NCBI GenBank assembly: GCA_012735465.1
Contig: JAAYHJ010000063.1
Location: 1-64,000 of the forward strand
Direction of reading: 5' to 3'
Origin: Clostridiaceae bacterium
Lineage (GTDB): Bacteria; Bacillota; Clostridia; SK-Y3
DNA: 64,000 nt
How positions within the stretch are numbered: the stretch's first letter is position 1; every line of letters begins with the position of its first letter. This document shows positions 9,324 to 16,593 of the stretch, in pieces. The translations under genes and the position numbers were made by a program. Under the pieces are notes generated by a model. The model saw only the letters and a program-made list of their open reading frames with translations, searched no databases and had not been told where the DNA came from.

Positions 9324-9352
9324 AAAAAAAGGGACCGGTGAGTCCCTTTTGC
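9324..9352 (+). terminator. Intrinsic terminator after rplS
   Basis: The A-rich arm AAAAGGGAC pairs with GTCCCTTTT around a short GC-rich loop. It starts 4 bp after the rplS stop. The 3' T-run is only four long, so some read-through into lepB is likely. Confidence 0.7.
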
Positions 9353-9359
9353 TTATTGT

Positions 9360-9383
9360 GGGACGCTCTGAGGACAGCGCCCC
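9360..9383. repeat. GGGACGCT-type intergenic hairpin
   Basis: GGGACGCT (9360-9367) and AGCGCCCC (9376-9383) form an 8-bp stem with one mismatch before lepB. The same core, GGGACGCT...AGCGTCCC, recurs at 28625-28646. There is no T-run, so it looks like a short palindromic repeat rather than a terminator. Confidence 0.45.
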
Positions 9384-9412
9384 AACAACAGAGATAAAAG
9401 GGAGCGAGTAAA

Positions 9413-10030
9413 ATGGATAAAGAGCCTTTCAATGCACAGCCAAATGACAGCACCGATGTTCCGCAAGGGCAACAGGAACTTGCACAGGAAATTGAGAACC
9501 AGTTTGACTTAAAAAAGGAAATCATGGAATGGATACAAGCAATTGTTATTGCACTGGTTATTGCTTTTGTTATAAGAACATTTTTCTTTACCATGATACG
9601 TGTTGACGGACAATCGATGGAACCTACCCTTCATCATAATGATCGCTTAATTGTAACAAAATTTATGTACAAGCCTAAACAGGGAGATATTATAATATTA
9701 CGCCCGCCAATGCATAAAGATACACCCTATGTAAAAAGAATTATTGCTTTGCCCGGCCAGGAAGTTAATATTGATTTTGAAAATAAGATTGTATACGTGG
9801 ATGGGGTACCACTGGATGAGCCTTACATTGCAGAGCCTACGGCAACTAAAGGCGATATTGACTTTCCGGTAGTTGTACCGGAGGATACAGTTTTTGTTTT
9901 AGGAGACAATAGAAACAGAAGTCGTGACAGCCGGTTTAGCGATGTAGGGATGATCCCCTTTGACTCCATTATTGGAAAAGCGACCATCAGATTATGGCCG
10001 TTAAAGGATTTTGGGTCAATATATAAATAA
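9413..10030 (+). CDS. lepB: Signal peptidase I
   Basis: Membrane serine protease that removes signal peptides from secreted proteins. It has 205 residues with a polar N-terminal tail (1-40) and one membrane helix (about 42-62). The catalytic Ser68 lies in GQSMEPTL and Lys108 in YVKRIIALPG. The GDNRNRSRDSR box is at about 167-177. The Shine-Dalgarno GGAGCG precedes ATG 9413. lepB following rplS and preceding rbgA is the usual Firmicute arrangement. Confidence 0.96.
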   Translation: MDKEPFNAQPNDSTDVPQGQQELAQEIENQFDLKKEIMEWIQAIVIALVIAFVIRTFFFTMIRVDGQSMEPTLHHNDRLIVTKFMYKPKQGDIIILRPPMHKDTPYVKRIIALPGQEVNIDFENKIVYVDGVPLDEPYIAEPTATKGDIDFPVVVPEDTVFVLGDNRNRSRDSRFSDVGMIPFDSIIGKATIRLWPLKDFGSIYK

Positions 10031-10066
10031 GACTATTTATTATTTGCATCCTTTAAGGAGGTTTTT

Positions 10067-10915
10067 ATGAGTATTCAATGGTATCCAGGACATATGGCTA
10101 AGACGCGTAAAATAATACAGGAAAATATGAAGCTGGTGGATATCGTAATTGAACTTGTGGATGCGCGCCTGCCACGAAGCAGTAGGAACCCGGACATAGA
10201 TGCACTGTTAGGAAATAAACCAAGAATACTGGTAATGAATAAATGTGATATTGCGGATCCAGATTTAAACGAGTCCTGGGCAGAATGGTATGCCAGCCAT
10301 AATATTGCTGTTGTATTGGTTGATTCAATTTCTGGGAAGGGGTTAAATCAAATTGGTCCTTTATCGAGAGAGCTGTTAAAGGAAAAGATAGAACGGGACA
10401 GGCAAAAGGGGATTGTCAATCGTGCTGTGAAGGCTATGGTCGTAGGAATTCCTAATGTAGGAAAATCATCCTTTATAAATAAATTTTCTGGGAGGGCAAG
10501 TGCAAAGACCGGAGACCGTCCCGGTGTAACAAGGGGTAAACAATGGATACGTATAAGAAATGGTTTTGAGCTATTGGATACCCCTGGAATTTTATGGCCC
10601 AAATTTGAGGATGAAGAAGTTGGTAGAAAATTAGCTTATACAGGAGCCATTAAAGATGAGATCATTAATACTGAGGAGCTGGCCTGTAACCTATTGGTAT
10701 TCTTAAGGGATAATTATCCTGATAAATTGATGGAAAGGTATAAGCTGGATTCGGTAAAGGAAAAGGAAGGTTTTGAATTGTTGCATGCAGTTGGTAAGAA
10801 AAGAGGCTGCATTGTTTCAGGAGGAGATGTGGATACTTTTCGTGCTTCAGCAATTCTTCTTGATGAGTTCAGGGGTGCAAAGATTGGTCGTATAACTCTG
10901 GAAAAGCCTGAATAA
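10067..10915 (+). CDS. rbgA: Ribosome biogenesis GTPase RbgA (YlqF)
   Basis: Circularly permuted GTPase needed for late 50S assembly. It starts IQWYPGHMAKTRK, the family hallmark. The G motifs occur in permuted order: NKCD (about 58-61), then GIPNVGKSSFIN (about 127-138), then the DRPGVT switch and DTPG (about 173-176). The C-terminal RNA-binding helical region follows. The 282 residues are full length. AAGGAGG precedes ATG 10067, and a terminator follows at once. Confidence 0.96.
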   Translation: MSIQWYPGHMAKTRKIIQENMKLVDIVIELVDARLPRSSRNPDIDALLGNKPRILVMNKCDIADPDLNESWAEWYASHNIAVVLVDSISGKGLNQIGPLSRELLKEKIERDRQKGIVNRAVKAMVVGIPNVGKSSFINKFSGRASAKTGDRPGVTRGKQWIRIRNGFELLDTPGILWPKFEDEEVGRKLAYTGAIKDEIINTEELACNLLVFLRDNYPDKLMERYKLDSVKEKEGFELLHAVGKKRGCIVSGGDVDTFRASAILLDEFRGAKIGRITLEKPE

Positions 10916-10925
10916 TGTTTAAAAC

Positions 10926-10959
10926 AAAAATAGCTGCCCGCATATCAGCAGCTATTTTT
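10926..10959 (+). terminator. Intrinsic terminator after rbgA
   Basis: AAAAATAGCTGC pairs with GCAGCTATTTTT in a 12-bp stem with a 10-nt loop. It closes the housekeeping operon. Confidence 0.88.
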
Positions 10960-10963
10960 ATGG

Positions 10964-10999
10964 ATGTAATATATTAACCAAATGTAATATATTAACCAA
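10964..10999 (+). repeat. Tandem 18-bp direct repeat
   Basis: Two perfect head-to-tail copies of ATGTAATATATTAACCAA (10964-10981 and 10982-10999) lie just before the ribosome-binding region of the PII-like gene. Each copy contains TTAA and is AT-rich. It could be a double operator or simple slippage. Confidence 0.8.
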
Positions 11000-11016
11000 A
11001 GGAAAGAGATGATAAA

Positions 11017-11355
11017 ATGCAATTGTTAGTGCTGATTCTGAAAAAAATTGAATTAGTGGAAGAACTTATTAAACAGTTAGCAGAATCAGGTGTAACAGGA
11101 GGTACAATCATAGACGGTACAGGTATGGCAAGTGCATTGGCAAATATGGAGGACTTACCAATGTTTGGCTTGCTAAGAAATATTCTTGCAGGTGATGAAA
11201 AAGAAGCTTGTAAAGTAATGTTGTTTGTGCTTAAGGATGAAGTAGCCATATCAACCCGAGCAATAATAAAAAGAATTGTTGGCGACTTTAGTGAGCCTAA
11301 TACCGGCATCATGTTCTCTATACCTATCACATATGTAGAAGGGCTTGGTGAATAG
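11017..11355 (+). CDS. Small PII-like protein paired with an antiporter
   Basis: A 112-residue protein of ferredoxin-like pattern resembling PII signalling proteins. It starts MQLLVLILKKIELVEELIKQL, then GVTGGTIIDGTGMASAL, and ends GIMFSIPITYVEGL in the position of the last PII strand. The large T-loop of classical PII is shortened, and the GlnB uridylylation motif is absent. The gene ends 5 bp before the CPA2 antiporter gene. Inference: it senses a small molecule, perhaps a nucleotide, and gates the transporter, as other PII-like proteins do with their partners. Family assignment is by pattern only. Confidence 0.6.
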   Translation: MQLLVLILKKIELVEELIKQLAESGVTGGTIIDGTGMASALANMEDLPMFGLLRNILAGDEKEACKVMLFVLKDEVAISTRAIIKRIVGDFSEPNTGIMFSIPITYVEGLGE

Positions 11356-11360
11356 AAACC

Positions 11361-12527
11361 ATGTCATTAAATATATATACATATCTGGCTATAGCAATAA
11401 TTCTATCTCTTCTATCCAGCAAATTAATGAAAAAACTAAAGTTGCCCAATGTTACCGGATACCTTATCTTTGGTTTGCTTGCAGGGCCCTATTGCCTCAA
11501 TTTACTTCCGCGCGGAGTTATAAATGAGCTTTCAATCATACCTGATATTGCCCTTGGGTTTATAGCCTTTTCCATTGGAGCGGAGTTTAAGCTTTCCTAT
11601 CTAAAATCAGTAGGGAAGGCTCCTGTCATCATTGCATTTTTTGAAGCTTTTGGTGCAGTATTTGCTGTAGACCTTATATTAATTTTAATCGGAAATGATA
11701 TTCCCTTTTCCTTAGTGTTAGGGGCAATTGCTGCCGCTACAGCACCTGCAGCCACATTAATGGTTGTCCGCCAATATAAAGCAAAAGGACCTGTCACCAA
11801 TACCTTACTCCCCGTGGTTGCTATTGATGACGCAGTTGCTTTAATTGCATTCGGGCTATCCGTTGCAGTAGCAAAGGCCATTAATACTAAAGGTTCAGTA
11901 TCCCTGGCCTCCACCTTATTACAGCCGTTAATTGAAATTTTTGGTGCCTTTGTTTTCGGAGCAATTCTTGCTGTAATTATTAAATATTTGACCGATTGGT
12001 TTACCGGACGTGGTAACAGACTATCCGTAGCAATTGCAATGGTATTAATATGCATTGGAATTTCAGATATTGCCGGGTTTTCACCCCTATTGGCCTGTAT
12101 GACCATGAGTGCGGTATACGTAAACCTATCTGCTGTAAGCGATAAAGTACTTGAACAGGTGGACCGGATAACTCCCCCTATTTTCATGCTCTTTTTCTTT
12201 ATTTCCGGAGCAAATTTAGATATCGGTATACTGCCTAGTGTTGGAGTGACAGGCACATTATACGTGGTTTTCCGGGTAATCGGTAAAATTTTAGGCTCAG
12301 CAGCCGGTGCAACGATATCCAATACTGAACCCGTAGTAAAAAAATACCTGGGGTATACCTTAATACCTCAGGCAGGAGTGGCAATTGGACTTGCCGGTAT
12401 TTCTATGTCCGTAGTACCTGAATACGGCAGTCAAATACAGACCATTATATTATCGGGAACCGTAATCTACGAGTTAATTGGACCTGTCATTACAAAAATG
12501 GCACTAAAAAAAGCAGGAGAGATATAA
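11361..12527 (+). CDS. CPA2 family cation:proton antiporter
   Basis: Integral membrane Na+(K+)/H+ exchanger of the monovalent cation:proton antiporter-2 family. The 388 residues span about 12 hydrophobic helices, starting IYTYLAIAIILSLLSSKLMKKLKLPNVTGYLIFGLLAGP. That stretch is the family's first two helices with the conserved LPNVTGYLIFGLLAGP. A conserved acidic motif DDAVALIAF is at about 156-164. No cytosolic TrkA-N domain is attached, so control may come from the PII-like protein encoded 5 bp upstream. It ends 2 bp from the convergent dipeptidase gene. Confidence 0.88.
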   Translation: MSLNIYTYLAIAIILSLLSSKLMKKLKLPNVTGYLIFGLLAGPYCLNLLPRGVINELSIIPDIALGFIAFSIGAEFKLSYLKSVGKAPVIIAFFEAFGAVFAVDLILILIGNDIPFSLVLGAIAAATAPAATLMVVRQYKAKGPVTNTLLPVVAIDDAVALIAFGLSVAVAKAINTKGSVSLASTLLQPLIEIFGAFVFGAILAVIIKYLTDWFTGRGNRLSVAIAMVLICIGISDIAGFSPLLACMTMSAVYVNLSAVSDKVLEQVDRITPPIFMLFFFISGANLDIGILPSVGVTGTLYVVFRVIGKILGSAAGATISNTEPVVKKYLGYTLIPQAGVAIGLAGISMSVVPEYGSQIQTIILSGTVIYELIGPVITKMALKKAGEI

Positions 12528-12528
12528 T

Positions 12529-13479
12529 TCAATTTTTTAGAACCTTATCTACCAAGTTTAAGAAATTTACTGATGCAATTTTTTCTACCTGCTCCTGTGA
12601 ATAATTTAATTTAAGGAGTGAATCCAATAGGATTGTTATTTCTTTTACCCCGTAAAAACCCCTGGGCGTCTTGTCAATGCCGTCAAAATCCAAGCCTAAT
12701 CCTATATGATTTTCTCCGCCCAGGCTCATGAAATGCTCAATATGTTTTATAACGTCATTAATATCAGCGTAACCCTTTGCAGATAAAAAATCCGGATACA
12801 GGTTTATTCCTACAACTCCTCCACCTTTAACAATGGCATTAAACTGGTCATCGGACAGGTTCCTAGGATGGTCACATACTTTCCTGGCATTGGAATGGGA
12901 TGCAATAATGGGTTGGCTGCTTAAACTCACCACATCCCAGAACCCTCTTTCCGAAAGATGGGAAACATCTATCAGCATCCCAAGCCGATTCATTTCTCCA
13001 ATTACTTTTCTGCCAAAGGTGGTTAGCCCTCCATTGGTACATTCTTCTCCCACACCGTCTCCAATTTCATTGCGTCCGTTCCATGTAAGGCAGATACTCC
13101 GCACCCCCAGGCGGTAGAGCATGCGCAAGACACCCAAATCCCCCTGCAGGGCTTCTCCTCCCTCAACAGAAAGAAAAGCAGCTATCCTGTTGCTGGCCAG
13201 TACCCGCTTTAATTCTTCTGCATTTCTTACCAGGGATATATGTTCCTTATTTTGCTCTAAATGATAATAAAAAGCATCTATTATCTGAAGGCATCTTTTA
13301 AGGGCGGCATAAGGCGAATAATCCGGGCTAATCCAGGCTGCAAACATCTGTACAAAACCCTTGTACTCCTTCATTCTTACAAGGTCTACGTGACAATCAT
13401 TTTTAAAAAGGCTTTGATTATTTTCCATCAATCTTGTAATAGTATCGCAATGGGCATCAAATATTAAGAAATCTTTCAA
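12529..13479 (-). CDS. Membrane dipeptidase family (peptidase M19)
   Basis: Zinc dipeptidase of the renal dipeptidase family. About 316 residues begin KDFLIFDAHCDTITRL, where H and D of HCD are metal ligands. The bridging Glu is in SVEGGEALQG, and the His ligands are in DVSHLSE and ASHSNARKV. GLDFDGIDKTPRG near the C-terminus is typical. I prefer the TTG at 13479, which has GAGGTG about 9 bp upstream. The in-frame GTG at 13491 falls inside that site. Last gene of the minus-strand rnhB operon, 21 bp after yraN. Its substrate could be a cell-wall or antibiotic-derived dipeptide. Confidence 0.9.
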   Translation of the reverse strand: MKDFLIFDAHCDTITRLMENNQSLFKNDCHVDLVRMKEYKGFVQMFAAWISPDYSPYAALKRCLQIIDAFYYHLEQNKEHISLVRNAEELKRVLASNRIAAFLSVEGGEALQGDLGVLRMLYRLGVRSICLTWNGRNEIGDGVGEECTNGGLTTFGRKVIGEMNRLGMLIDVSHLSERGFWDVVSLSSQPIIASHSNARKVCDHPRNLSDDQFNAIVKGGGVVGINLYPDFLSAKGYADINDVIKHIEHFMSLGGENHIGLGLDFDGIDKTPRGFYGVKEITILLDSLLKLNYSQEQVEKIASVNFLNLVDKVLKN

Positions 13480-13512
13480 TAAAAAATACACCTCACTTTT
13501 TGCCCCACTTTA

Positions 13513-13887
13513 TTAAAGGGTAAATGCATTTTTAATCAGGTTTGTCGAATAAATAACCGGGACACCTCTTTTCAGTTTTATAAGTATTTCTATAACATCA
13601 AACCGAACATCTCCATCGTATTTTTTATAAGCCATATAAAACTGGGCTACCTGTATAATCTTCCTCTGCTTATAGTAATTTACCGCTTCTGCCGGGCAAC
13701 CGTACATTGCCGTATTGCGTGTTTTTACTTCAACAAACACCAGGTATTTACCGTCCTGGGCAATAATATCTATCTCACCTATTTTGCATCTAAAATTTTT
13801 TTCTAAAATTTTGTAATTATTTTTCACCAGTAGGTTTTCCGCATATTTTTCCCCCAGTGCGCCTATATCTTTTTTATATTCTGCCAC
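13513..13887 (-). CDS. yraN: UPF0102 / YraN family nuclease-fold protein
   Basis: A 124-residue protein with the restriction-endonuclease-like fold of the YraN family. It shows the conserved GxxGEKYAENLLVKNNYKIL start and FRCKIGEIDIIAQDGKYLVFVEVKTR, whose E-x-D...E-V-K residues are the nuclease core. Family members resemble Holliday-junction resolvases, but their role is unproven. The gene overlaps ylqH by 14 bp and is usually found near rnhB, as here. Confidence 0.9.
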   Translation of the reverse strand: MAEYKKDIGALGEKYAENLLVKNNYKILEKNFRCKIGEIDIIAQDGKYLVFVEVKTRNTAMYGCPAEAVNYYKQRKIIQVAQFYMAYKKYDGDVRFDVIEILIKLKRGVPVIYSTNLIKNAFTL

Positions 13888-14170
13888 TCTTACCCATCTC
13901 CTCTTTCAGCCGGTCCAAATCGCTTACAAATATCAGTATCCGGGCAATAACTTCATAAAGTTCGGGCGGAATTTCATCTCCTATCTGAAGTAAGTTTAAC
14001 AAATGGGCCGTTTCCGGGTCGTTATAAATAGGAACCTTGTTTTCTTCAGCTACTTTGATAATGTTTTCTGCAACTAACCCTTTACCCAATGCTACAACCT
14101 TTGGGGCATTATCCTGCGGATTATATTTTATAGCGGCAGCTTCCTTTACTTTTTTTTCCTGCTTTTTCAT
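13874..14170 (-). CDS. ylqH: YlqH: FlhB C-terminal-domain-like cytoplasmic protein
   Basis: A 98-residue soluble protein matching only the cytoplasmic tail of the flagellar export-switch protein FlhB/YscU. It has AAAIKYNPQDNAPKVVALGKG at residues 12-32 and then VPIYNDPETAHLL. FlhB self-cleaves at NPTH. Here the site reads NPQD, so autocleavage is doubtful. No membrane segment is present. It is encoded 3 bp after a FliK-like gene, the same ylqG-ylqH order as in Bacillus. Function is unknown. Confidence 0.85.
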   Translation of the reverse strand: MKKQEKKVKEAAAIKYNPQDNAPKVVALGKGLVAENIIKVAEENKVPIYNDPETAHLLNLLQIGDEIPPELYEVIARILIFVSDLDRLKEEMGKSGRI

Positions 14171-14173
14171 CTC

Positions 14174-15418
14174 CTACACCCTCACATCAAAGGATTCTTT
14201 GGAAACTTCCTGTTTCATTTTACCGGCTGCATTCATGATATTTATCCTTTCATTTAACAATTTATAGGATACATTAACCAGCTTATACCCATGGGCTTCC
14301 ATAATTTCATATAAGGGCAGAATATTGTCTTTTATAAATTCCACTGTTTCCCTTTCTTCTGCCTGGAAATTACATTCTATGTTTTTATTGTAAATGATTA
14401 CAAAGGCTTCTACGAGCCCCAGGTTTGCGGTTGAAAGGGATATAAAGAATGTCGCATTGGACGGGTCAATCTTTTTTTTACTCCGACCATCCCTAAACAC
14501 GTATAACTCTGCAGTTGTATTATTATCGTTAATATTTAACGGTATTTGAACAAAAGTGGTAAATTTGTTAAGCTGATTTAAGAACCCGAGCCCTTCTTCC
14601 ATATCCCTTATGGTTGCCAGTACATCCTCTGTTGCATTATATTTAAGCTGAATTGCGGTTGATTTAATATCCTCCAGCAACTCAATAGTCTGCTTTATGC
14701 TTTTTGACACATCTATCTCTTTGTGCAAGGATTCCAATTTTGACGAATCAATTTTTTTAATCAATGCACTGATTTGGTCTTTAAAATGGGAAATAGGCTC
14801 AAGCAATGCCAGGTTTTCTTTTGTAAGAATACTATTCTCAAGGTTTGCTAATTTCTCCATTAATGTCTCCAACTGTTCTCCCAGTTGAAGCTTATGATGG
14901 ATATACTGATGAAAAAGTGCAATATTTTTTTCTGTAACCGGGATCTCATTTTCGTGTAAAAACAATAGCTCACCTAGGTCCGCCTGGTTGTATTTATTAA
15001 GCAAAGCCAATGCCTTTTGAAAAGCTTCCCTTGTAATAGGAATATTATTTTTTATCATTTCACTGGCAACTCTAATGTTCTTGGAATCGGGTATTAACTG
15101 AAGTTTTAAAAGGTTTTCTTTAATATCTAATGATTTTTTTTCATCTGCCATGCCTTCTTTTACTATTTCCACATAGGTTTGAAAATCGGTTTTTGATTTT
15201 ACCTTTAAATATACATAATCTCCCGGCTTTATATCCAAAGGTATATTGCTGGCAGCACTCACCAGTGTTCCGTCCGGCAGGCGCAAGTACAGTAAATCGG
15301 CCTTTTGTTCTGCAACCTGTACCCTCAGCGTATCACCGATTTTTACATGGGCCAGCATACCTTTGGACTGGATTTTGCTTGACCATTGGGCTCCGGTATT
15401 AATATCATAAATTTTCAT
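14174..15418 (-). CDS. YlqG-like protein with FliK-type C-terminal region
   Basis: A 414-residue protein without signal peptide. The N-terminal ~90 residues are beta-rich (LRVQVAEQKADLLYLRLPDG, then a GDYVYLKVKSK strand). The middle is helical. The C-terminal ~120 residues (LNINDNNTTAELYVFRDGR..., then TANLGLVEAFVIIYNKNIECNF) resemble the hook-length-control (FliK) C-terminal domain. It precedes an FlhB-tail protein, so the two reproduce a FliK-FlhB pair outside a flagellar locus. Real function is unknown. It sits between rnhB and ylqH, with 18 bp to rnhB. Confidence 0.7.
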   Translation of the reverse strand: MKIYDINTGAQWSSKIQSKGMLAHVKIGDTLRVQVAEQKADLLYLRLPDGTLVSAASNIPLDIKPGDYVYLKVKSKTDFQTYVEIVKEGMADEKKSLDIKENLLKLQLIPDSKNIRVASEMIKNNIPITREAFQKALALLNKYNQADLGELLFLHENEIPVTEKNIALFHQYIHHKLQLGEQLETLMEKLANLENSILTKENLALLEPISHFKDQISALIKKIDSSKLESLHKEIDVSKSIKQTIELLEDIKSTAIQLKYNATEDVLATIRDMEEGLGFLNQLNKFTTFVQIPLNINDNNTTAELYVFRDGRSKKKIDPSNATFFISLSTANLGLVEAFVIIYNKNIECNFQAEERETVEFIKDNILPLYEIMEAHGYKLVNVSYKLLNERINIMNAAGKMKQEVSKESFDVRV

Positions 15419-15436
15419 TTTTCATCACCATTGAAA

Positions 15437-16213
15437 TCACATATTTATTTTTGTCAAAAAACTTTTTCGGTGTATGGGGCACATGCCAAATTTTTTAATT
15501 GCTTCAATATGCTCCCGGGTTCCATAACCTTTATGCTTGCCAAAGCCATATTGGGGATATAATGCATCCAACTGTTTTATATACCTGTCCCTGGATACCT
15601 TGGCAAGGATTGAAGCTGCTGCAATGGAAATGCTTAAGCTGTCCCCTTTTACAAGGGCCGTATGGGGTATGGGCATATCCTTAACCTCATTACCGTCTAT
15701 CAATACATGGCCGGGGTGCACCTCAAGACCTGTTACCGCTTCAATCATTGCCCTATGTACCGCCTTTAGAATACCCATCGAATCAATTTCTTTTTCTGAA
15801 ACACTTACGATACGGTAAGAGATAGCTTTGCTTATGATTATGGGATATAGCTGTTCCCTCTTTTTTTCACTAATTTTCTTAGAATCGTCTATACCTTCTA
15901 TGAACGTGTTGGGCGGCAAAATAACAGCGGCTGCAAAAACAGGTCCGGCAAGAGGCCCCCTTCCTGCTTCATCCACTCCTGCAATATACTTTTCACCCTT
16001 TTCGTATAATCTGTTTTCATACCAGTTAAGCCTTTGGAGCCGTTCAAGCTCATTATAATATTTATTAATTTTCATTAAATATTTTTCTGCCAATTTAGAA
16101 GCAGAAGAGCGGGTATCTTTTTTAAGCATATCCATATATTTTTCCAGTTCTTCTACAGGTAAACCGTTTAAATATGCATCAATCTGTTTTATACTCATGA
16201 TTGAAAAGTCCAT
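15437..16213 (-). CDS. rnhB: Ribonuclease HII
   Basis: Cleaves RNA of RNA-DNA hybrids and starts excision of single ribonucleotides from DNA. Of 258 residues, the catalytic core begins YIAGVDEAGRGPLAGPVFAAAV, with the DEAGRG motif at about 78-83. DGNEVKD and SILAKVSRDRY hold the further acidic and basic active-site residues. An N-terminal ~70-residue helical extension is common in Firmicute RnhB. ATG 16213 has GGAAGGA 8 bp upstream. First gene of the minus operon rnhB-ylqG-ylqH-yraN-dipeptidase, whose promoter carries a LexA-type box. Confidence 0.96.
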   Translation of the reverse strand: MDFSIMSIKQIDAYLNGLPVEELEKYMDMLKKDTRSSASKLAEKYLMKINKYYNELERLQRLNWYENRLYEKGEKYIAGVDEAGRGPLAGPVFAAAVILPPNTFIEGIDDSKKISEKKREQLYPIIISKAISYRIVSVSEKEIDSMGILKAVHRAMIEAVTGLEVHPGHVLIDGNEVKDMPIPHTALVKGDSLSISIAAASILAKVSRDRYIKQLDALYPQYGFGKHKGYGTREHIEAIKKFGMCPIHRKSFLTKINM

Positions 16214-16305
16214 GTATTCATTCCTTCCTTAAATTTTGCTAACCTTTAATTCTTAGAACCTCTTTTCTGATTTTTCAAGATACTTAGGGTTATATACCAT
16301 ATATG

Positions 16306-16317
16306 GAACTTATGTTC
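16306..16317 (-). promoter_or_regulatory. LexA (SOS/Cheo) box at the rnhB operon promoter
   Basis: GAACTTATGTTC is a perfect GAAC-N4-GTTC palindrome, the same form as the boxes at lexA/yneA in this window. It lies directly downstream of the -10 at 16320-16325, so it covers the predicted start site. A LexA dimer here would block rnhB transcription. Confidence 0.65.
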
Positions 16318-16319
16318 TA

Positions 16320-16348
16320 ATCATATCATTCATGGTAACTTTTTGCAA
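16320..16348 (-). promoter_or_regulatory. Promoter of the rnhB operon
   Basis: Reading the minus strand, TTGCAA (16343-16348) is followed by 17 bp and then TATGAT (16320-16325) with an extended -10 TG. It lies about 107 bp before the rnhB start. The long leader between holds the LexA box and the palindrome CCATATATGG. Confidence 0.65.
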
Positions 16349-16480
16349 CTGTTTTAGATAACAAATAGGAGCGTTCATCTTTCTGCCACAGAAGCGGAGC
16401 CTTCTCATTAAAATTTGGAAAATATCAAGTAAGTCGATATAATGCTGATATGATTAAATTGAAATTTACAAACAAAGAAC

Positions 16481-16507
16481 TTGCACTTTTTCAATATATG
16501 ATATAAT
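16481..16507 (+). promoter_or_regulatory. Promoter of the aminotransferase gene
   Basis: TTGCAC (16481-16486) precedes a perfect TATAAT (16502-16507) with extended -10 TG at 16499-16500. The 15-bp spacer is short, but extended -10 promoters tolerate this. A second TATAAT overlaps at 16507-16512. The rest of the 380-bp divergent gap shows no gene. Confidence 0.6.
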
Positions 16508-16593
16508 ATAATACTGTTATCAGAGAATCAAATGCATTTTACTTATGATTAAGATGCAATTAAAATATAATAAGCATGCAATGGAGGTAGGAA

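Noticed and set aside
11597-12322. 241-aa minus-strand frame inside the antiporter gene
   Set aside because: It lies wholly within the conserved antiporter frame, and its sequence has no family features.
16290-16305. CCATATATGG palindrome next to the rnhB LexA box as a separate operator
   Set aside because: A 10-bp AT-rich palindrome is expected by chance in a 38-40% GC genome, and no matching regulator is evident.
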